DNA of 62,284 nucleotides from JAAYLC01 sp035654795 (GCA_035654795.1 DASRWC010000006.1:1-62284), one strand, 5' to 3'. Numbered from the stretch's first letter, positions 1-9,431 are shown. Numbers and translations are program-made. The notes: generated by a model not told the origin, from the letters alone.

Positions 1-141
1 AGGTTTTTAGTCGGACTGCCGTTAGCGGTAAAAACGAAAACAATGTCTGACAACGTAATATACAGCTACGAAATTGACGGAGGTTCAGGGGCTTTGCCGT
101 GTTTTCGTCCCGACTTCCCAGTATCCACAATGTTCCTATGA
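1..141 (+). CDS. Possible 3' end of an unidentified gene cut by the window edge
   Basis: The first plus-strand frame is open from base 1 to a TGA at 139-141 (46 codons), with an internal ATG at 43. Its stop overlaps the stop of the convergent sigma-factor gene by 6 bases. I do not recognise the peptide; it has no clear domain. The base composition is richer in G+C than the neighbours. It could be the tail of a real gene, a remnant of a repeat or mobile sequence, or chance. Confidence 0.22.
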   Translation, partial: RFLVGLPLAVKTKTMSDNVIYSYEIDGGSGALPCFRPDFPVSTMFL

Positions 142-699
142 ATGCTCAATAATTTCCGATAACAGCTTTCTGGCGCGCAATAAACGAACTTTCACAGTAC
201 TGAGAGATTCTTGTAGTTCCTGGGCAATCTCATTATAGCTCATTTCCTGAAAATACCGTAATTGAATCACTTCTTGATAATCGGGTTTTAATTTTTTAAT
301 GAACCTTAATAATTCGGTTAGATTTTGATCACGAATCAATTGATCTTCCGGAGTAGGGGAGTCATCAGGAATCTTTTTTATCTGATCCTTGGAAGCATCG
401 GTAGCGGCAGGGAAGTGCGTGGCATTTTTACTGCGGAATTTATCAATCTGAATGTTTTTCGAAATCGTAATAAGCCATGTTGAAAAATTGTACCTGGAGT
501 CAAAGGAATCAATTTTGTCAAAGGCACGTGCAAAAGTTTCTATCGTGATGTCTTCAGCTTCAAATTCATCACGCACTCTTTTCAGTTGAAAGCCATACAC
601 TTCATTCCAGAAACGATCAAGCAAAAAATTAAAAGCACTTTGTTTTCCTTGCTTCGCAAAAGTTATTTGATGCTTGAGCTGCTCTGATTTCATTTCCAT
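136..699 (-). CDS. ECF-family RNA polymerase sigma factor
   Basis: A 187-residue sigma-70 family factor of the extracytoplasmic-function type. Region 2 lies at about residues 20-95, with the acidic EDITIETFARAF segment and the STWLITISKN helix. Region 4 lies at about 130-185 and contains the YNEIAQELQESLSTVKVRL helix-turn-helix. It would direct RNA polymerase to a stress or envelope regulon; no anti-sigma gene is visible in the window. The start may be ATG 699 or ATG 693. The second forms an ATGA overlap with the stop of the upstream glycosyltransferase gene, so the two genes are probably translationally coupled. Confidence 0.9.
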   Translation of the reverse strand: MEMKSEQLKHQITFAKQGKQSAFNFLLDRFWNEVYGFQLKRVRDEFEAEDITIETFARAFDKIDSFDSRYNFSTWLITISKNIQIDKFRSKNATHFPAATDASKDQIKKIPDDSPTPEDQLIRDQNLTELLRFIKKLKPDYQEVIQLRYFQEMSYNEIAQELQESLSTVKVRLLRARKLLSEIIEHS

Positions 700-1784
700 T
701 TTACCCTACTATCGCCTTTATTTGAAATAAAGATACTTATTTGAATAAAGAGTAAAAAGAATTCCAGCAACGGAATGGAGGCAATCAAATCTTTTTCTTT
801 TAATTTTTGGGCAGCTTTTCCAATGACTACATACTGAACAATAAATCGAAATAGAATCAGGCCGAGCCCTATCAACCACTTATCTGTTAAAAGAACAACT
901 GCCGCCATCATCCAGAAAAAAACATTAGAAGCATAAAACAATCCTAACTGGATTTTATGTTTTGTCTTATAATATTTAGATGTGGTATAATGTCTTTGCT
1001 TTTGTCGAAACCATTCCTTGTATGTCAACTTTGGTTGGCTATAGGTAAAAGCATCCGGATGTGCGCAAATGGCGGTATTCTTTGCAGTGGCCGCTTCATT
1101 GACAAATAGGTCATCATCACCTGACGGAATTTTGATGTGACTCATAAATCCTTTATTGTTATAATACAACTGTGTTTTGTAAGCCAAATTTCTCCCTACT
1201 CCCATATACGGATTTCCGCTCATGGCTGAAGAAAAATATTGAAGTGCCGTGAGAAGAGTTTCAAAACGGACAAGCTTGTTTAGAATTCCTTTCTTTCGCT
1301 CATAGCCTCCATAGCCTAAAACAATTTCTTTTTTCTGACTAAATCCTGAAGCCATAAGTACCAACCATTTTGTAGATGCAGGAAAACAATCGGCATCGGT
1401 AAAAACAAGATGATCATGCCTTGCTGCTTTAATACCCAATGTGAGAGCATATTTTTTATTCCCCCAGAATGCTTCGTTATTTTTGACGTTTACAATTTTA
1501 ATTCGGTCATCTTCTGCTGCAAATTTTTCCATCACTTCCAAAGATTCATCCATGGAAGCATCATTTATCAATACCAACTCGAACAACGGATATTCTTGAG
1601 CTAACCACAACGGAATATTCTTTTCGAGATTATCAGCTTCATTCTTGGCACAAACTATTACAGAAACCGGAATAGAAGGTGGCTCAGAAGAATAAGAAAG
1701 AGAATTGAAAGAAAATTTTGAAAAAAAGAGATAGTAGATGCAATTAATCAAAATAACTGCACCCAAAATGTAAAGAAGCACCAT
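690..1784 (-). CDS. Membrane glycosyltransferase, family 2
   Basis: A 364-residue inner-membrane GT2 enzyme. An N-terminal membrane segment (residues 1-20) is followed by the GT-A fold: PVSVIVCAKNEADNL near 40, an INDASMDES nucleotide-sugar binding segment near 75, the metal-binding DAD at 130-132, and SGDDD near 225. An RQKQRHY segment sits where processive GT2 enzymes carry QxxRW. Two or more hydrophobic helices (about 285-350) close the protein. It likely transfers a sugar to a lipid or polymer at the cytoplasmic face; the substrate is unknown. It is the first gene of a two-gene unit with the ECF sigma gene, an unusual pairing. Confidence 0.88.
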   Translation of the reverse strand: MVLLYILGAVILINCIYYLFFSKFSFNSLSYSSEPPSIPVSVIVCAKNEADNLEKNIPLWLAQEYPLFELVLINDASMDESLEVMEKFAAEDDRIKIVNVKNNEAFWGNKKYALTLGIKAARHDHLVFTDADCFPASTKWLVLMASGFSQKKEIVLGYGGYERKKGILNKLVRFETLLTALQYFSSAMSGNPYMGVGRNLAYKTQLYYNNKGFMSHIKIPSGDDDLFVNEAATAKNTAICAHPDAFTYSQPKLTYKEWFRQKQRHYTTSKYYKTKHKIQLGLFYASNVFFWMMAAVVLLTDKWLIGLGLILFRFIVQYVVIGKAAQKLKEKDLIASIPLLEFFLLFIQISIFISNKGDSRVKWK

Positions 1785-1826
1785 AAGCAGCTACAACAAC
1801 GAAAAGAGATTAGTAATTTCCAAAAA

Positions 1827-2030
1827 TTAGGAATGGCTTTCCTCTTTACAGGTGCTGAATTGGTCGGGAGTTTTTCCGCAATATCCACATGGAGCACCTT
1901 CTTGATTCAAATAAGGACTCTGACTGGCGCATGTGCCTGCAAATTTCCCGTCTTTTTTCGCCCATATTTTTATAGCAATACCCGCAAAGGCAAGTAGTAA
2001 TAAACCGAATGTTATAAATAAAAGTTCCAT
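1827..2030 (-). CDS. Small membrane protein with a cysteine-rich tail
   Basis: A 67-residue protein. One hydrophobic helix (residues 3-20) is followed by a short soluble tail with four cysteines, including GAPCGYCGK and a C-x2-C spacing that could bind a metal. An upstream in-frame ATG at 2057 would add nine polar residues ahead of the membrane helix. I prefer ATG 2030 because the hydrophobic helix then begins at the N terminus. Similar short membrane or secreted proteins are common in flavobacteria and have no known function. Confidence 0.7.
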   Translation of the reverse strand: MELLFITFGLLLLAFAGIAIKIWAKKDGKFAGTCASQSPYLNQEGAPCGYCGKTPDQFSTCKEESHS

Positions 2031-2160
2031 ATCATAAATCTTTTTGCAAAGGTACAATCTTTGGCTTTTATTCGCTCATTGAAAACGATTTTTAAGCGCC
2101 AAATTGTTACCAATAAATACTATGCGAAAAGTACGCCGGGATGCTGATGTGATGAGATTT

Positions 2161-3174
2161 TTAAAAGATATTTACTTCAGGTTCAATGAAAATTCCGGTT
2201 TTATGTCGTACGGTTTTTTGAATGTCTAAAGCCAGATCCAAAATTTCTTTTCCGGTTGCCTGACCATAATTTACCAAGACCAAGGCCTGATTTTTATGGA
2301 CACCGGCATCTCCCACTCTTTTACCTTTATATCCCACGTGCTCGATAAGCCAACCGGCAGGAATTTTAAATGAGGTGGGTGTAATTTCATAAAAAGGAGC
2401 TTCGGGAAATTGTTCTTTGAATTGGCGAAAAGTTTCCAAATCCACCACTGGATTTTTAAAAAAACTTCCGCTATTACCTAACTCTTCAGGATCCGGAAGC
2501 TTGGATTGTCGAATGCTGATTACCGCATCAGAAACATCCTTTATGGATGGATTGGTTATGTTTCTCTCATTCAAAATCTTTTGAATATCGCCATAATCGG
2601 TGCGAATTTGATGGTTCCGGATGGTGAGTTGAAAGGTCACCTCCGTAATAACATATTCATTTTTTAAATTCGACTTAAAAACAGAGTCTCGATACCCGAA
2701 TTGTGCTTCTTCCTTTGAGAAAATCCGCTCCTCCGGAGTTTCCCTATGTATTGCTTTGCAATTCACAAAGACATCTTTGAGTTCCGCGCCATAGGCACCG
2801 ATGTTTTGTATGGGGGCCGTTCCTACGTTTCCCGGAATCAGAGACATATTCTCCACACCTCCAAAATCTTGAGAAACACAAAACATGACGAAGTCATGCC
2901 ATTTCTCTCCGCCACCCACAGTTATTTTTACGGAATGATCATTTTTTTCCAAAATTTGAAATCCGGGAATGGCAATGTGAATGACAAATGCATCTATATC
3001 CTTGGTGAGAAGCATGTTGCTGCCTCCACCAAGGATAAAGATATTTTTCATAGGTCTGTTTCTTAACGCTTCACGAAGATCAGCTACGGAAGTAACGGAT
3101 GTGAAAAATTTTGCCCTCACATCCACCCCAAAAGTATTAAAGGATTTTAAGGATTTATTTTCTTGAATCCGCAT
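2161..3174 (-). CDS. murB: UDP-N-acetylenolpyruvoylglucosamine reductase
   Basis: The FAD-dependent enzyme that reduces UDP-GlcNAc-enolpyruvate to UDP-MurNAc in cytoplasmic peptidoglycan precursor synthesis. The FAD-binding half contains NTFGVDVRA and ILGGGSNML (residues 13-55) and the GNVGTAPIQNIGAYG loop. The C-terminal half has NSGSFFKNP, with the proton-donor serine, and ends in IEPEVNIF, with the conserved glutamate. The 337-residue length fits the E. coli-like type I family. Its ATG shares one base with the TGA of the upstream aminotransferase gene (TGATG), which implies coupled translation. Confidence 0.96.
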   Translation of the reverse strand: MRIQENKSLKSFNTFGVDVRAKFFTSVTSVADLREALRNRPMKNIFILGGGSNMLLTKDIDAFVIHIAIPGFQILEKNDHSVKITVGGGEKWHDFVMFCVSQDFGGVENMSLIPGNVGTAPIQNIGAYGAELKDVFVNCKAIHRETPEERIFSKEEAQFGYRDSVFKSNLKNEYVITEVTFQLTIRNHQIRTDYGDIQKILNERNITNPSIKDVSDAVISIRQSKLPDPEELGNSGSFFKNPVVDLETFRQFKEQFPEAPFYEITPTSFKIPAGWLIEHVGYKGKRVGDAGVHKNQALVLVNYGQATGKEILDLALDIQKTVRHKTGIFIEPEVNIF

Positions 3175-4364
3175 CAGTCCCGATATTTTGCCAGAGCTAA
3201 TTTTAAGATTTCCACGGCTCTGATCAGACTTTCTTTATTTAGTACGTAAGCAATTCGAATTTGATTTAATCCCACGCCGGGAGTGGAATAGAACCCTGCT
3301 GCCGGAGCAACCATAACCGTCTCTCCGTGATCATCAAATTCTTCTAAGAGCCACTGTGCAAAGTCATCTGAATTTTTAACAGGAAGCTCCACGATGCAAT
3401 AGAAAGCCCCTTTCGGTTCACCAATTTTAATGCCCGGTATTTCTTTTAGGGCCGCAATAAGCGTATTTCTTCTATCTTGATATTCTGTAATGACATCATC
3501 AAAATAGCTCTGTGGCGTATTTAGAGCAGCTTCACTAGCGATTTGTGCAAATGTAGGGGGACTCAATCTTGCTTGTGCAAATTTTAGAGCAGTGGCAATT
3601 ACTTGTTTATTTCTCGAAACAAAATACCCCACCCGGGCACCACACATACTATATCTTTTTGAAACGGAATCTACAATAATGCCATATTCAGCCATACTTT
3701 CTTCTTCGAGGATAGAGTGATGCTTGGCTCCATCATAAGTAAATTCCCGATATACCTCATCGGAAATAAGGAACAAGTCATGTTTTTTTACAATATCCGC
3801 CAAAATTTGAATTTCTTCTTTAGAATATAAATATCCGGTGGGATTTCCGGGATTACAAATAAGAATTGCTTTGGTGCGTGGAGTGATGAGTTTTTCAAAT
3901 TCTGAAATCGGTGGGAGTGCAAAATTGTCTTCGATTTTTGAAATCACCGGAACAATTTTTACATCTGCAGCAGTCGCAAATCCGTTGTAATTTGCATAAA
4001 ACGGTTCAGGGATTATAATCTCATCACCCTCATCGGCTATGGACGACATTGCGAAAAGAAGAGCTTCACTTCCTCCTGTGGTTACAATGATATCTTCTGC
4101 TTCTACCGGAATATGATTCTTTTGATAATATTTCGCAATTTTTTTACGGTATTCCTCGGAGCCTTCGGAACGGGTATAAGCCAAGATTTCCAGATTATGG
4201 TTGGCTACGGCATCCATAGCTATTACAGGCGATTTTATGTCAGGTTGCCCGATATTCAAATGATAAACTGTTTTGTTTGCTTTATATGCTTTCTCGGCAT
4301 AGGGGACGAGTTTCCGAATGGGAGACTCCGGCATATTTTTGCCTTTTTTTGAAACTGATGGCAT
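3174..4364 (-). CDS. PLP-dependent aminotransferase, class I/II (aspartate aminotransferase-like)
   Basis: A fold-type I aminotransferase of about 396 residues from ATG 4364; an upstream ATG at 4406 would add an improbable hydrophobic stretch. Seen in the sequence: the LNIGQPD substrate loop, TTGGSEALLFA for PLP phosphate, NPGNPTGYLY, SDEVYREFTYDG, and the Schiff-base lysine in DSVSKRYSMCGARVG (about residue 236). It probably transfers amino groups between aspartate or a related amino acid and 2-oxoglutarate. Exact specificity cannot be read from the sequence. It overlaps murB by one base. Confidence 0.9.
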   Translation of the reverse strand: MPSVSKKGKNMPESPIRKLVPYAEKAYKANKTVYHLNIGQPDIKSPVIAMDAVANHNLEILAYTRSEGSEEYRKKIAKYYQKNHIPVEAEDIIVTTGGSEALLFAMSSIADEGDEIIIPEPFYANYNGFATAADVKIVPVISKIEDNFALPPISEFEKLITPRTKAILICNPGNPTGYLYSKEEIQILADIVKKHDLFLISDEVYREFTYDGAKHHSILEEESMAEYGIIVDSVSKRYSMCGARVGYFVSRNKQVIATALKFAQARLSPPTFAQIASEAALNTPQSYFDDVITEYQDRRNTLIAALKEIPGIKIGEPKGAFYCIVELPVKNSDDFAQWLLEEFDDHGETVMVAPAAGFYSTPGVGLNQIRIAYVLNKESLIRAVEILKLALAKYRD

Positions 4365-4450
4365 AGGTGTATTATTTAAAATGCACAAAAGTGCAAAATT
4401 AAGCATTTAAAAGGTGCGACTCTATCATTTTCCATCGGGAAGAAATAAAA

Positions 4451-4471
4451 AAAGACCGCACAGCGGTCTTT
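4451..4471 (-). terminator. Intrinsic terminator of the DUF1573 gene
   Basis: A perfect 9-bp stem (4451-4459 with 4463-4471) closes a 3-nt loop. Read on the minus strand it is followed by an uninterrupted T tract. It lies directly downstream of the DUF1573 stop. Confidence 0.85.
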
Positions 4472-4495
4472 CAAAAATCAACAAAGGAAATGGAA

Positions 4496-4891
4496 TCAAT
4501 TTTTCTCCAAAACACTTGCAGGCTGGCTCTGGACCTCACCGGTTATCTTAAGTGCCACCATTGGTTCAGAAGCATTGGAAACAACGGTGATTGTTCTTCG
4601 GATGGGGCCAACTCTATTCGTGTCATATTGCACTTCTATTGTGCTGCTTTCGCCGGGAGCGATAGGACCATTTGGTTTTTTGGGAATCGTACATCCACAG
4701 CTTGATTTTACGTCGGTAATAATTAAAGGAGCGTCTCCTGTATTGGTGAATTTAAAAACTTTTTTACCATCAGCACCTTTTACGATAGATCCATAGTCAA
4801 TGGTGTCTTCCTGGAAAGTGATCTTCGCTTGTTGAGCCTGAACGGTGAATCCTACAAAGGCAACAAGAACGATAAGAACTAATTTTTTCAT
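4496..4891 (-). CDS. Secreted DUF1573 protein
   Basis: A 131-residue exported protein. The signal peptide is residues 1-19, ending at VQAQ. One immunoglobulin-like DUF1573 domain follows, with YGSIVKGADG, KFTNTGDAPLIIT and the family signature SSCGCTIP, whose cysteine pair is conserved. Such proteins are abundant in the Bacteroidota periplasm or outer membrane and have no assigned biochemical function. It appears monocistronic, with a good promoter (4912-4942) upstream and a strong terminator downstream. Confidence 0.88.
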   Translation of the reverse strand: MKKLVLIVLVAFVGFTVQAQQAKITFQEDTIDYGSIVKGADGKKVFKFTNTGDAPLIITDVKSSCGCTIPKKPNGPIAPGESSTIEVQYDTNRVGPIRRTITVVSNASEPMVALKITGEVQSQPASVLEKN

Positions 4892-4911
4892 GTTTTTGGG
4901 TTTTTATATTG

Positions 4912-4942
4912 CTAAAATAAACAACTTGGAATAAAGAGCAAA
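4912..4942 (-). promoter_or_regulatory. Bacteroidota-type promoter of the DUF1573 gene
   Basis: On the minus strand, TTTG (complement of 4939-4942) is followed after 19 bases by TATTTTAG (complement of 4912-4919). The second element differs from the TAnnTTTG consensus at one position. It lies about 20-50 bases upstream of the ATG at 4891. Confidence 0.6.
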
Positions 4943-5010
4943 AGAAGATTTCTACTTTTTATATGATTCAAGTTATACCTACTTTTGCATCCTCTAAAAA
5001 TAAAACTTCT

Positions 5011-7638
5011 ATGTCTTTAGATACCAAATATCAAGCCAAAGAAATTGAGAGCAAGTGGTATGAATACTGGATGACCAACCGCTACTTTCATTCTGAAATA
5101 GACGAGCGTAAGCCCTACACCATTGTAATTCCACCACCAAATGTTACGGGAGTTCTACATATGGGGCATATGCTCAATAATACCATTCAGGATGTTCTTA
5201 TTCGTCGCGCACGCCTTCTGGGATACAACGCTTGCTGGGTTCCGGGAACGGATCATGCTTCAATTGCCACAGAAGCTAAGGTGGTAGCAAAATTGAAAGC
5301 TCAAGGCATCGAAAAGACATCTCTGACTCGTGAGGAGTTTTTGGAACATGCTTGGGACTGGACGCATAAACATGGAGGAATCATTCTCGAGCAATTAAAA
5401 AAACTAGGAGCTTCTTGTGATTGGGACCGAACCAAATTTACCATGGACGAAGAAATGTCTGCATCGGTTATAAAGGTGTTCGTTGATTTATATAATAAAG
5501 GTCAAATTTACCGCGGATACCGAATGGTTCATTGGGATCCTCAGGCAAAAACTACCCTTTCCGACGAAGAAGTTATTTACGAAGAAAAACAAGGAAATCT
5601 TTATTATCTAAAGTACAAAATAGAGGGAAGTGAAGAGGCGGTTACCATTGCAACTACCAGACCGGAAACTATTCTGGGAGATAGCGCCGTTTGTATCAAT
5701 CCTAATGATGAACGCTATCAACATCTCAAAGGAAAAAAAGTTGTTGTTCCAATCGCAAATCGTGTGGTTCCAATAATTGAAGATGACTATGTTGATCCGG
5801 ATTTTGGAACCGGATGCTTAAAAATAACACCTGCGCATGACGAAAATGACAAACTTATAGGCGAACGCCATCAACTAGAAATAATTGATATTCTGAATGA
5901 AGACGGATCTCTAAATAAATACGGTCTTCATTACGAAGGTAAAGATCGGTTCGTGGTTCGGAAAGAGATTGTGGAGGAGTTAAAAACTTTGGGAGCCGTC
6001 GAGAAAATTGAATCCCATCTTCACAAGGTAGGAACTAGTGAACGCACGGGAGCGGTTATTGAACCGAGATTGAGCGATCAATGGTTCCTGAAAATGGAAG
6101 AAATTGCAAAACCTGCACTAGAGGCTGTTTTAAACAAAGAGGTGAAACTGGTGCCTGAAAAATTTATAAATACATACCGCCACTGGATGGAAAATGTGAG
6201 AGACTGGAATATTTCGCGTCAACTGTGGTGGGGGCAACAAATTCCGGCTTATTATTATGGAGCGGGAAAAGATGATTTTGTTGTTGCTGAATCCGTAGGG
6301 GAAGCTATACATCTGGCTCGAACAAAATCAGGAAATGAGAATCTAAAAAAGACTGACCTTTCACAAGATCCCGATGTTCTAGACACCTGGTTTTCTTCGT
6401 GGTTATGGCCAATAAGTGTGTTTAACGGAATTTTGGACCCGGAAAATCAGGAAATCAATTATTATTATCCAACACAGGATTTGGTTACGGCCCCTGAGAT
6501 TCTTTTTTTCTGGGTGGCTAGAATGATTGTTGCCGGATATGAATATAGAGGGGAGCGACCTTTTGAAAATGTGTATCTGACTGGGATTGTTAGAGACAAA
6601 CAGCGTCGCAAAATGAGCAAATCTCTCGGAAATTCCCCTGATCCCTTAGAATTGATTGAAAAGTATGGAGCAGATGGGGTTCGGGTAGGAATGCTATTGA
6701 GCTCACCTGCCGGAAATGATTTAATGTTTGATGAAGACCTGTGCAAACAAGGGAGTGCTTTTGTCAATAAGATATGGAACGCTTACCGATTGATTCATGG
6801 ATGGGAAGTAGCTGTGGATAAAAAACCTGAAGCTACAGATGCTTTGACCATTATGTGGTATGAAAATAAATTTCAAGCTGTCTTGGCCGAAATAGAAGAT
6901 CATTACACCAAGTATCGAATGAGTGATGCTCTGATGGCCACTTATAAACTGGTGTGGGATGATTTTTGTTCCTGGTTTCTGGAAATGATAAAACCGGCTT
7001 ACGGGGAGCCTATCTCAGAGGAAACATATCTAAAGGTAATCGCATTATTTGAAGATAATCTTCGAATTCTTCATCCTTTTGTTCCTTTTATTTCCGAACA
7101 TATTTGGCAAAATATGGCGCAAAGAGACGTATCTGAAGCCTTGATCATCTCAAAGTGGCCAGAACTAAAAGAAAGCAATGATGGATTAATAAAGAACTTT
7201 GAAAATGCCATGGAGGTGATTTCCGCCATCAGAACCATTCGAAAAGAGCGAAATATTGCTTTCAAAGAAAAAATGGAACTTTTGGTGATTAATCATGAAA
7301 ATTTGAGTTCAGATTTTGACGGAATAATTAGCAAATTAGGGAATTTGGAGAGCATAACTTATGTTACCGAAAAACCTTTGGGAGCATTGACTTTCAGGAT
7401 GAGAAGCAACGAGTATTTTATTCCAATAGAACAATCCGTAGATGTGGAGGAAGAACGTGCAAAATTGTTGGAAGAATTAAAATATGCCGAAGGATTCCTC
7501 AAAAGCGTGCAAGGAAAACTTCGAAATGAACGCTTTATTTCAGGAGCACCTGCCCAAGTTGTTGCAATTGAACGACAGAAAGAAGCAGATACACTTGCTA
7601 AAATAGAAACGCTCAAAGCCGGTTTGAACAACTTGTAG
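5011..7638 (+). CDS. valS: Valyl-tRNA synthetase
   Basis: A class Ia aminoacyl-tRNA synthetase that charges tRNA-Val. From ATG 5011 it has 875 residues. An in-frame ATG at 4963 would add 16 residues that precede the conserved start of the family. The HIGH signature appears as HMGH (residues 50-53) and KMSKS at 534-538. The CP1 editing domain includes ATTRPETILGD. The C-terminal tRNA-binding arm (about 810-875) is a charged coiled coil, as in bacterial ValRS. A TAnnTTTG match at 4980-4987 may be its -7 element. It converges on the O-methyltransferase gene with six bases between them. Confidence 0.97.
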   Translation: MSLDTKYQAKEIESKWYEYWMTNRYFHSEIDERKPYTIVIPPPNVTGVLHMGHMLNNTIQDVLIRRARLLGYNACWVPGTDHASIATEAKVVAKLKAQGIEKTSLTREEFLEHAWDWTHKHGGIILEQLKKLGASCDWDRTKFTMDEEMSASVIKVFVDLYNKGQIYRGYRMVHWDPQAKTTLSDEEVIYEEKQGNLYYLKYKIEGSEEAVTIATTRPETILGDSAVCINPNDERYQHLKGKKVVVPIANRVVPIIEDDYVDPDFGTGCLKITPAHDENDKLIGERHQLEIIDILNEDGSLNKYGLHYEGKDRFVVRKEIVEELKTLGAVEKIESHLHKVGTSERTGAVIEPRLSDQWFLKMEEIAKPALEAVLNKEVKLVPEKFINTYRHWMENVRDWNISRQLWWGQQIPAYYYGAGKDDFVVAESVGEAIHLARTKSGNENLKKTDLSQDPDVLDTWFSSWLWPISVFNGILDPENQEINYYYPTQDLVTAPEILFFWVARMIVAGYEYRGERPFENVYLTGIVRDKQRRKMSKSLGNSPDPLELIEKYGADGVRVGMLLSSPAGNDLMFDEDLCKQGSAFVNKIWNAYRLIHGWEVAVDKKPEATDALTIMWYENKFQAVLAEIEDHYTKYRMSDALMATYKLVWDDFCSWFLEMIKPAYGEPISEETYLKVIALFEDNLRILHPFVPFISEHIWQNMAQRDVSEALIISKWPELKESNDGLIKNFENAMEVISAIRTIRKERNIAFKEKMELLVINHENLSSDFDGIISKLGNLESITYVTEKPLGALTFRMRSNEYFIPIEQSVDVEEERAKLLEELKYAEGFLKSVQGKLRNERFISGAPAQVVAIERQKEADTLAKIETLKAGLNNL

Positions 7639-7644
7639 AAACTG

Positions 7645-8292
7645 TTAAATAACCCGCGAAACGGTTAAGCCATCCCGGATTGGAAGTAGAATAGTTTCCA
7701 ATTTGGGATGGTTTTTTAATAGCAAATTGTATTCTTTTAAGATTTTAGTTGTCCGGTCTGAGGCTTTTTCAGGCTCAGTCACTTTTCCACTCCACAAAAC
7801 ATTGTCAGATAAAATTACGCTTCCGGATTTTGTTTTCGGTAGAATAATCTCCAAATAATTCGGGTAATTTTCCTTATCGGCATCAATAAAAATCAGATCA
7901 AAAGTTGCATCAAGTTTCGGAATAATATCCAATGCTTTTCCTAAATGTTGAATTATTTTATCCTTATACGGGGAAGCGTCAAAATATCTTTTTTGGAGGT
8001 CAACAAGTTCTTCATTGATATCTATGGTGTGTAAGACACCATTTTCTGTTAATCCTTCTGCGAGGCACAGAGCTGAATAGCCTGTGTAGGTCCCAATTTC
8101 CAAAATGGTTTTGGGCTGAAGCAATTTTGATATCATACTCAATATTCTTCCCTGAAAATGACCGCTTAGCATTCTGGGAGAAAGCACCTTTTGATGGGTT
8201 TCCCGATTCAGTTTCTGCAGCAATTCCGGCTCGGGTTGCGAGTGCGCCTCGGCGTATTCTAAGATTCTATCGTCTCGTAAATTCATCGTCAT
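7645..8292 (-). CDS. O-methyltransferase, class I SAM-dependent (methyltransferase family 3)
   Basis: A 215-residue enzyme of the catechol/caffeoyl-CoA O-methyltransferase type. Motifs seen: LEIGTYTGYSALCLAEGL for SAM binding (about 66-83), HTIDINEE, and FIDADKENYPNYLE with the metal-binding aspartates. GSVILSDNVLW is the family signature. It is the last gene of an operon with the amidohydrolase and SDR genes; ATG 8292 overlaps the amidohydrolase TGA as ATGA. An internal ATG at 8286 is equally possible. A phenolic or catechol-like substrate is typical of the family, but the true substrate is unknown. Confidence 0.9.
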   Translation of the reverse strand: MTMNLRDDRILEYAEAHSQPEPELLQKLNRETHQKVLSPRMLSGHFQGRILSMISKLLQPKTILEIGTYTGYSALCLAEGLTENGVLHTIDINEELVDLQKRYFDASPYKDKIIQHLGKALDIIPKLDATFDLIFIDADKENYPNYLEIILPKTKSGSVILSDNVLWSGKVTEPEKASDRTTKILKEYNLLLKNHPKLETILLPIRDGLTVSRVI

Positions 8293-9410
8293 AAGGTTTC
8301 AGGGGAGGGGGTGTGATAAGTTTTGCCTTCAATTCTGGCTCTTAATTTTTCTTGATTTTCTACGTCTTCTCCGCATAACCATCGCAATACGTTTTCTTCC
8401 CACATGGCATCTGCCTCTTGCTGAGTAACAATTTTCCGCTCCACTGCCAAGTCAAGCAGTTTTCCGGGGTAGGAGGATTGAGGTGCGCTTTCCATTTCTC
8501 CCAATGGGTAAGGATCATCCAATCCTATTAATACCTGTTTGGCCCCTTGATTTTTTACTAATAACTCAAACGAGCCGGTGTCGTGCACTAGAGAATCGAA
8601 GAAGATGTTTTTATGACCCACGCTTCTTCTGGGATGAGTTTTGCCTTTAAATAAATCAGGCCTTCCGTCAAATCCTTGTATTCGGCGACCGAGATTTATC
8701 TGTGCCAACTGCCCGCCATGAGCAAAACAGGTGCGCATATTCGGAAATTTGTCGGCATATCCGTTTAAAGTGAAGAAATGATAAGCATCTGCACATTGAG
8801 CCAGCATCCATATAAGATGAAAGCGCCACGAAGTGTTCTCGAGCTTGATAAATTTCTCACCGTCATAAGGGTGAATTTCCACTGCCAGATTGTAATGAGA
8901 GGCAAGTTCAAAGATGGGTTCATTCTCTTCATCAAAAATACACCTCCACGTTCCAATACTGTCCATAAAATGGGTTGGAAGACATAGTAATTGCATTCCC
9001 AGCTCCTCTACACAGCGTTCTATTTCCCACATGGCTCCTCGCACGAAACCCGGATGAACCACAAATCCGGATGTGAATCGTGAAGGATGATCATGTTGTA
9101 TTCTGGCATTGAAGTCATTTTGAAACCGTAAAGCTTGTTTCATTTCCTCTACTCTTAAACCGTTTCCATAAAGCTGAGATAGATTTAATACTACAGCATG
9201 ATCAATATTGAACCGATCCATCCACTCCAATTTTTCATTTAAGAAAAAACTTGAGTCCGTTACCGGGCGACTCCAATCTTTTTGAAGCATAAACTTCCGC
9301 TCCTTGTCCACCCAAAAAATGCCTTTGTCTTTCATGAATTGGGGAATTTCTTCAGGATAGGGAAGTAGATGTGAGTGTCCGTTAATTCGAAGTTTTCTCT
9401 TAGTTGTCAT
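8289..9410 (-). CDS. ACMSD-like amidohydrolase (metal-dependent decarboxylase family)
   Basis: A 373-residue TIM-barrel amidohydrolase related to 2-amino-3-carboxymuconate-6-semialdehyde decarboxylase of the kynurenine route. Putative zinc ligands are visible: H12 and H14 in GHSHLLP, H180 in AVEIHPYDG, and D298 in GLDDPYPLGE, the counterpart of DYPFPLGE in ACMSD. The general-base histidine is H231 in CFAHGGQL. It is longer than typical ACMSD (about 335), with extra sequence at residues 25-60. It lies 21 bases after the SDR and overlaps the O-methyltransferase gene, so all three are probably co-transcribed. Substrate inferred, not proven. Confidence 0.85.
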   Translation of the reverse strand: MTTKRKLRINGHSHLLPYPEEIPQFMKDKGIFWVDKERKFMLQKDWSRPVTDSSFFLNEKLEWMDRFNIDHAVVLNLSQLYGNGLRVEEMKQALRFQNDFNARIQHDHPSRFTSGFVVHPGFVRGAMWEIERCVEELGMQLLCLPTHFMDSIGTWRCIFDEENEPIFELASHYNLAVEIHPYDGEKFIKLENTSWRFHLIWMLAQCADAYHFFTLNGYADKFPNMRTCFAHGGQLAQINLGRRIQGFDGRPDLFKGKTHPRRSVGHKNIFFDSLVHDTGSFELLVKNQGAKQVLIGLDDPYPLGEMESAPQSSYPGKLLDLAVERKIVTQQEADAMWEENVLRWLCGEDVENQEKLRARIEGKTYHTPSPETL

Positions 9411-9431
9411 GGTTGATCTAGATTGTTTGGT

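Noticed and set aside
4490..4800. Open plus-strand frames across the DUF1573 gene
   Set aside because: They are antisense to a clear exported protein and show no family motif.
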